From: Candidatus Scalindua sp.
GTDB lineage: Bacteria > Planctomycetota > Brocadiia > Brocadiales > Scalinduaceae
Reading direction: 5' to 3'
Assembly (NCBI GenBank): GCA_018670825.1
Contig: JABHIW010000052.1
Coordinates: 1 to 58,734, forward strand
DNA: 58,734 nt
Positions 57,501-58,734 of this stretch are shown in pieces (positions within the stretch are counted from its first letter, which is position 1; each line of letters starts with the position of its first letter). Made by a program: the position numbers and the translations under genes. The notes beneath the pieces are model-generated. The model was not told the DNA's origin. It saw nothing but the letters and a program-made list of their open reading frames with translations, and ran no database searches.

Positions 57501-58030
57501 TCATCCCAAGACATCTTCAATAGCTCATCAGTACCTCTGGATGTAAATTTATATTTCTCTCTAGCGTCCCAGTCCAATTCTGGAAAACCGTCATCAGCCC
57601 ACTGCTTCCAACCTTTTCTTAAGAGAGGGAATCTTAGTCTATGCGGCCCATATACTCTTCTGAAAAAGGTGAATCCCTTCAGACACATCCTGGGGTTCCA
57701 TGACCTTTGTGGTTTTCTTCCCTCTATATCACCGTAATCCTGATGCTCATAATCCTGCTCTACCCTTATTACAACGCCATTTCTTACAAATGCTCTTACA
57801 CGACATTGATGGGTATCATTCGGTGAGCAGACAAAGGGAAATGAACGGTCATATTTATACTGATTTCTGTACACATCTTCCCAGTTTCTGTCGGGATAAG
57901 AATCGAGAGGATTATCTACCTCTACCGCCGGCTTTAAAGACTTAAAGGCCAGCGCATTTCTCATAGGTATTGAGACGGCTGCTGTTACCCCTCCTGCAAC
58001 CTTCATAAACGTCCTTCGCGTAAGCTTCAT
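54539..58030 (-). CDS. nxrA: Nitrite oxidoreductase catalytic subunit NxrA
   Basis: Type II DMSO-reductase-family molybdoenzyme that oxidises nitrite to nitrate. The 1163-residue protein begins with a Tat signal (LTRRTFMKVAGG), indicating export across a cytoplasmic or anammoxosome membrane. The FS0 [4Fe-4S] region has C68, D72, C76 and C116, with Asp where nitrate reductase NarG has Cys. D277 in YTWHGDQAPG is the likely Mo ligand by family comparison. AGGAGGAAGTGT precedes the ATG at 58030. In anammox bacteria this enzyme supplies low-potential electrons. A truncated HExxH gene lies 51 bases upstream in the same direction and a terminator follows, so nxrA ends its operon. Confidence 0.95.
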   Translation of the reverse strand: MKLTRRTFMKVAGGVTAAVSIPMRNALAFKSLKPAVEVDNPLDSYPDRNWEDVYRNQYKYDRSFPFVCSPNDTHQCRVRAFVRNGVVIRVEQDYEHQDYGDIEGRKPQRSWNPRMCLKGFTFFRRVYGPHRLRFPLLRKGWKQWADDGFPELDWDAREKYKFTSRGTDELLKMSWDDIIDYVARGMIHIAKEYSGEEGKKKLLERDKYAPETLTHWNGAGTRCFKNRGGMGLLGVIGKYMGMYRFSNTLALLDANVRGVGPDKAMGGRRFSNYTWHGDQAPGHPYVHGLQASDVDFADLRYSKLVIQVGKNLIENKMPEAHWLTEVIERGGKLVVITPEYSPSATKADYWIPCRTGISDTTIFLTMTKIIMDNKWYDTDFVKKFTDFPLLVRTDTLKRLKADEVFADYHAPELDYSIHVQGLKKKQREQLGDFVVYDLKTKDFKAITREDVGKKMIAKGIDPALEGTFKVKVIVHDEENKGGYDSHEPRWEEVEVMTLFDLYKIHLRDFDLKTTADITGAPAHLIERLAKDCATIKPAAIHYGEGINHYFHATLHNRATYLPLMLTGNIGYHGSGSHTWAGNYKAGNFQGSKWSGPGFKGIIAEDPFQMNLDPHADGKDIIAHSYAMDEEVAYWNHGDTPLIINTPKFGRKSFTGETHYNTPTKVLWFNNVNLLNNAKWVYEMFKNVNPRIDLIISSDIMMTSSIQYADVGFPVNSWMEFESYEVTCSCSNPFLQVWKGGIRPLHDTKDDVMVPALVSKRMGEILGDGRFADYWKFALEERPEVYMQRLFDGSVPTRGYNVNDMIAGKYGVPGGALLNFGTYPRTPMYEQVVYDRPFHTDDGRLHSYCDIPEAIEYGENFVCHREAVEATPYMPNVIVSTNPYIRPEDYGIPRDHMGADERHVRNIKMPWSEVKKTKNPLWEKGYRFYCVTPKTRHRVHSQWSTVDWNLIWNNNFGDPYRMDKRSPGAGEHQLHINPAAAKDLAINDGDYIYVDANPVDRPYRGWKPNDPFYKVARLMVRAKYNPAYPYHTTMMKHSTNVATEKSVKAHETRKDGMAMSKDGYLSNFRYGSQQSITRSWLMPMHQTDTLFHKKKVFMGFMHGGEADNHVINTTPKETLVRITKAEDGGLGAKGVWEPARTGFTPANESRFMKLYIGGGTTTVE

Positions 58031-58081
58031 ACACTTCCTCCTATATTTTTTATATAAAAAATACTTATTCGCACTTTTAAA

Positions 58082-58734
58082 CTACCACTTTCCTGCTTTA
58101 ATCTTATAATATTCCGCACATCTTTCGCACACGCCATCCTGTGGTTTCCAATCAGGAAACTCTTCATTTATTATTTTGGCAATGTCCTTGTCTTGAGCCA
58201 CTTCCTCTATCCAATCAAATGACGGAAATCCACAAAGTGGACACGTTGTTCCTGGAACAGGACCAAGGGCCTTCGCTTCTTCTACCAGTTCTTCAGCAGT
58301 ACGGCTCCCTGCAGCTAATGCAAGGACCTTGTTTGTGTCTTTAGACAATTCAACCAACCTGGTATGTGTAATAGTTTCACCCGCACTCCACATTTTATCA
58401 AATATCAGCTCCCTTGTCTCATCAGGGATTTTACTGAAGAAGGAGTTAAATTCCTTTTTTCTTTCTTCTCTGGATGCGGTAGTCTCCAGTCCTTTATTAG
58501 CTAAACGTCCATCAATAGAAATATCCCAGAAGAGCCTGTATCTGTCTGTGATTATTCTTTCTTCCATTGGGGAAGTCGCAAACTCTTCATGTACATTATA
58601 TTCGAATGCACTATTGATCATGTCAGAAACGTGCATAAGTTCATGCCTGATAACTCTGCTTATTTCTTTACTTCCCTCAACAAAAAGCTCAGGATATAGC
58701 CTGACGATGACCTTAGTACCCTCATCTACAAGAT
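58082..58734 (-). CDS. HExxH-motif protein with C-terminal zinc ribbon, 5' end cut by window
   Basis: The frame stays open to the right window edge, so the protein is longer than the about 217 residues visible. An HELMH (HExxH) zinc-binding motif occurs about 35 residues in from the edge (RHELMHVSDM), typical of zinc metallopeptidases. An ATG inside that motif (58636) is therefore not the start. The C-terminus carries two Cys-x2-Cys pairs (CPLC and CERC), a likely zinc ribbon. It is 51 bases upstream of nxrA, in the same operon. It might process or chaperone Nxr subunits, but no family is recognised; TorD-type chaperones lack these motifs. Confidence 0.65.
   Translation of the reverse strand, partial: LVDEGTKVIVRLYPELFVEGSKEISRVIRHELMHVSDMINSAFEYNVHEEFATSPMEERIITDRYRLFWDISIDGRLANKGLETTASREERKKEFNSFFSKIPDETRELIFDKMWSAGETITHTRLVELSKDTNKVLALAAGSRTAEELVEEAKALGPVPGTTCPLCGFPSFDWIEEVAQDKDIAKIINEEFPDWKPQDGVCERCAEYYKIKAGKW

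Noticed and set aside
1-58734. CRISPR arrays, tRNA and rRNA genes.
   Set aside because: No regularly spaced repeats, cloverleaf-like sequences or rRNA segments were seen on reading the gaps; an automated search could still find a weak tRNA.

Overview
The window most likely comes from an anaerobic ammonium-oxidising (anammox) planctomycete of the Brocadiales, probably Scalindua-like. Three things point there. The first is a large Tat-exported molybdopterin subunit of the nitrite oxidoreductase type (nxrA, 54539-58030). The second is an AmtB ammonium-channel/histidine-kinase fusion of the Kuenenia Amt5 type (40841-42838). The third is the AT-rich composition combined with Gram-negative-type outer-membrane and peptidoglycan functions (OprB-like porin, L,D-transpeptidase). 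The exact genus is inferred, not shown.

Layout. 1-2053: phosphate uptake (PhoU-like DUF47 protein, then PiT permease). 2161-2493: an internally deleted relic of the cobalamin gene cobM. 2576-3633: a small zinc-ribbon membrane protein and an exported FmdE-like protein. 3722-11789 (minus): a housekeeping block transcribed pheA, tpiA, secG, yicC, gmk, coaC, dut, ftsK, pgsA. 12313-13816 (plus): NYN nuclease, RNase III and a small Cys-containing protein. 13938-15531: a hypothetical protein and a LysM L,D-transpeptidase. 15645-22559 (minus): an iron locus with feoB, two DtxR regulators carrying a FeoA-like tail, an OprB-type porin and a VIT-type membrane protein. 22849-27145 (minus): signalling genes (REC-PAS-GAF-HD-GYP, tandem receiver, PAS kinase) with a four-helix-bundle gene cassette inserted. 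27146-29500: mobile-element debris and structured non-coding DNA (REP palindrome, RAYT relic, IS630 relic, candidate small RNA). 29575-35734 (minus): a NasA/formate-dehydrogenase-type molybdoenzyme, a second four-helix-bundle cassette, a dCache kinase and a substrate-binding lipoprotein. 36006-40480: surE, a cupin lipoprotein, a cyclase-family hydrolase, sixA and a CPBP protease. 40841-44023: ammonium-sensing kinase, response regulator and a pseudo-receiver. 44304-49337: glnS, CheX and an unusual CheX-Hpt-CheA hybrid. 49406-54279 (minus): radical SAM protein, ferredoxin, Mrp ATPase, moaA and moaC. 54447-58734: nxrA with its terminator, preceded by a truncated HExxH-plus-zinc-ribbon gene.

How it fits together. 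Energy metabolism (nxrA) sits beside molybdopterin synthesis (moaA/moaC) and Fe-S carrier functions (Mrp), and the iron locus can serve the heavy Fe-S/heme demand expected of anammox. Nitrogen is sensed by at least one clear ammonium sensor kinase and possibly by a substrate-binding-protein/dCache-kinase pair next to the NasA-like enzyme. Lower-copy elements (two copies of a ~150-bp hairpin element, REP/RAYT remains, IS630 relic, two four-helix-bundle cassettes) lie in and around the signalling operons. No rRNA, tRNA or CRISPR array was recognised.
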